Source: Temnothorax longispinosus (lineage: Eukaryota; Arthropoda; Insecta; Hymenoptera; Formicidae). Taken from it: a stretch of 64,000 nt of DNA. This document shows, piece by piece, positions 63,110 through 64,000 of this stretch; position 1 is the stretch's first letter; every line of letters begins with the position of its first letter. The DNA lies in contig NC_092365.1 in assembly GCF_030848805.1 (NCBI RefSeq), positions 17,599,049 to 17,663,048 of the forward strand, written 5' to 3'. Position numbers and translations under genes: made by a program. The notes beneath the pieces were generated by a model. It saw only the letters and a program-made list of their open reading frames with translations, searched no databases and was not told the DNA's origin.

Positions 63110-64000
63110 AAAAAATTCTGTGAAGAGAGACTCTTTAGATCAAAAGCCTTTTATAATTTAAAGTAGCAATCAGTCGCGCATCGCGCATAAATTATTAAAA
63201 ACTCTTTAAAGGTATACAAAGGTGTACAGAGATGTCTCTTCAGCGAAGGCAATAATTAAACAACGTGCATCTCTTTGCACTTTGATACTTTTTTTTTTGC
63301 ATTATTCGCGTGCCATAGCTTTAATATTTCTTGACGGATGCGGTCTGCAAAATCCATGCGTATATCTTCCTACAGCTCGACGAGAAATATTTGCCGTACG
63401 CTTCGCCATTTCAGTCTTTTCTTTAGATACGTTAGATATTTCCGTCAAGCATGAAATATACGAGAGTAAAATATTCACGAATAACGTTGCATCCGCGAGA
63501 TATACCGTGTTCTATAAAAAAAGAATGGACCAGCCGTAGTAATGGTTCGTGCCGATCTCTAAATTCAATGTGGATTCGGCAAAAAAATTTTTGTTTTTTT
63601 TTCGAAATCACATCCGAGAGGTAAATCGCAACCATAATAGAGGGGAAAAAAGGAGAGCTAGGAAGTTTTGTTGTGTCCCGGTTTGATTTTTCGAGGGTTT
63701 TTCGCCGACACGGCACGAACGCCGAGTGAAACGTGAAAATCGCTATACCCGCCGGTAGTCACGTGTATTTAATTAAACGATACTGAGCGAGCGCATTAAT
63801 CGAGCACGGTCGATTGGTTATGAGACTTATCTTGAATTGGCGTTGAATTATATAACACCCGCGCCGATTTGAATATTCATACGTGCGTGTGCGAGATAAC
63901 GTGCACGTGCCTCGCCTACACGCGTGCCCGATAGCGAGCACGGAATTTGGTCCGTTTCTCGCGCGTCGTGCTTTTTTTTTTTAATTCCAGCGCGTGCGAT
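63110..64000. other. Non-coding DNA at window end
   Basis: Mixed composition with poly-T runs (about 63290, 63590 and 63972). The 94- and 105-codon frames at 63222-63716 overlap on opposite strands and show no domain. Nothing else is supportable. Confidence 0.5.

Noticed and set aside
1..64000. CRISPR arrays, phage or bacterial operons
   Set aside because: No regularly spaced repeats, ribosome-binding-site-led gene chains or phage genes; gene structure is eukaryotic.

Overview
This window looks like nuclear DNA from an insect, most likely a hymenopteran and plausibly an ant. It is a mosaic of AT-rich stretches and CpG-rich stretches with no visible CpG depletion. It carries many GA/CT, TA and CA simple repeats, several small foldback (MITE-like) elements, almost no coding sequence, and two clean spliced exons of an arthropod cell-surface protein. 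The taxonomic call is an inference from composition and gene family. No bacterial, phage, CRISPR or operon-like structure is present.

The only protein-coding content I can support is two + strand exons, 44142-44274 and 49211-49419, separated by a 4,936-bp phase-2 intron. Joined, they encode one complete V-type immunoglobulin domain of about 114 residues. It has both disulphide cysteines, the core tryptophan, the D-x-G-x-Y-x-C motif and features typical of the first Ig domain of the Sidestep (Side) family. These are neuronal/muscle surface receptors that bind Beaten-path proteins in axon guidance and synaptic partner choice. The pair starts and ends in phase 1, the usual symmetry of an Ig-domain module. 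The signal-peptide exon, further Ig/FnIII exons, transmembrane segment and tail are not recognisable here. The window therefore probably sits inside a large Sidestep-family gene with very long introns: about 44 kb upstream and 14.6 kb downstream hold no other exon I can support.

The rest is intronic or intergenic DNA. Region by region: 1-3.3 kb is AT-rich with one CpG-rich block. A 430-bp foldback lies at 3.3-3.7 kb. Mixed DNA with simple repeats runs from 3.7 to 21 kb, including a 47-bp TA microsatellite at 12.7 kb. Five same-strand copies of an ACCTGTTGG word (a Snail/Scratch-type E-box) occur at 21.1-23.9 kb, with a sixth copy at 50.6 kb on the other strand. A 163-bp palindromic MITE is at 30.5 kb, with a solo arm at 52.5 kb. 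A diverged tandem duplication is at 37.4-37.7 kb and a 234-bp foldback at 41.0 kb. The Ig exons lie at 44.1 and 49.2 kb. Hairpins follow at 49.5, 50.1 and 51.3 kb, a TATA+Inr candidate promoter at 53.6 kb, a 200-bp tandem duplication at 54.6-55.0 kb, CpG-rich blocks at 59.3-60.3 and 61.5-62.5 kb, and a compact 186-bp foldback at 62.9-63.1 kb.

The most useful leads are the Sidestep-type Ig exon pair, the clustered ACCTGTTGG motifs, the foldback elements and the near-perfect hairpin at 51.3 kb. I found no convincing evidence of an entirely new biological system. Open frames of 60-170 codons elsewhere look like chance frames in CpG-rich or low-complexity DNA.
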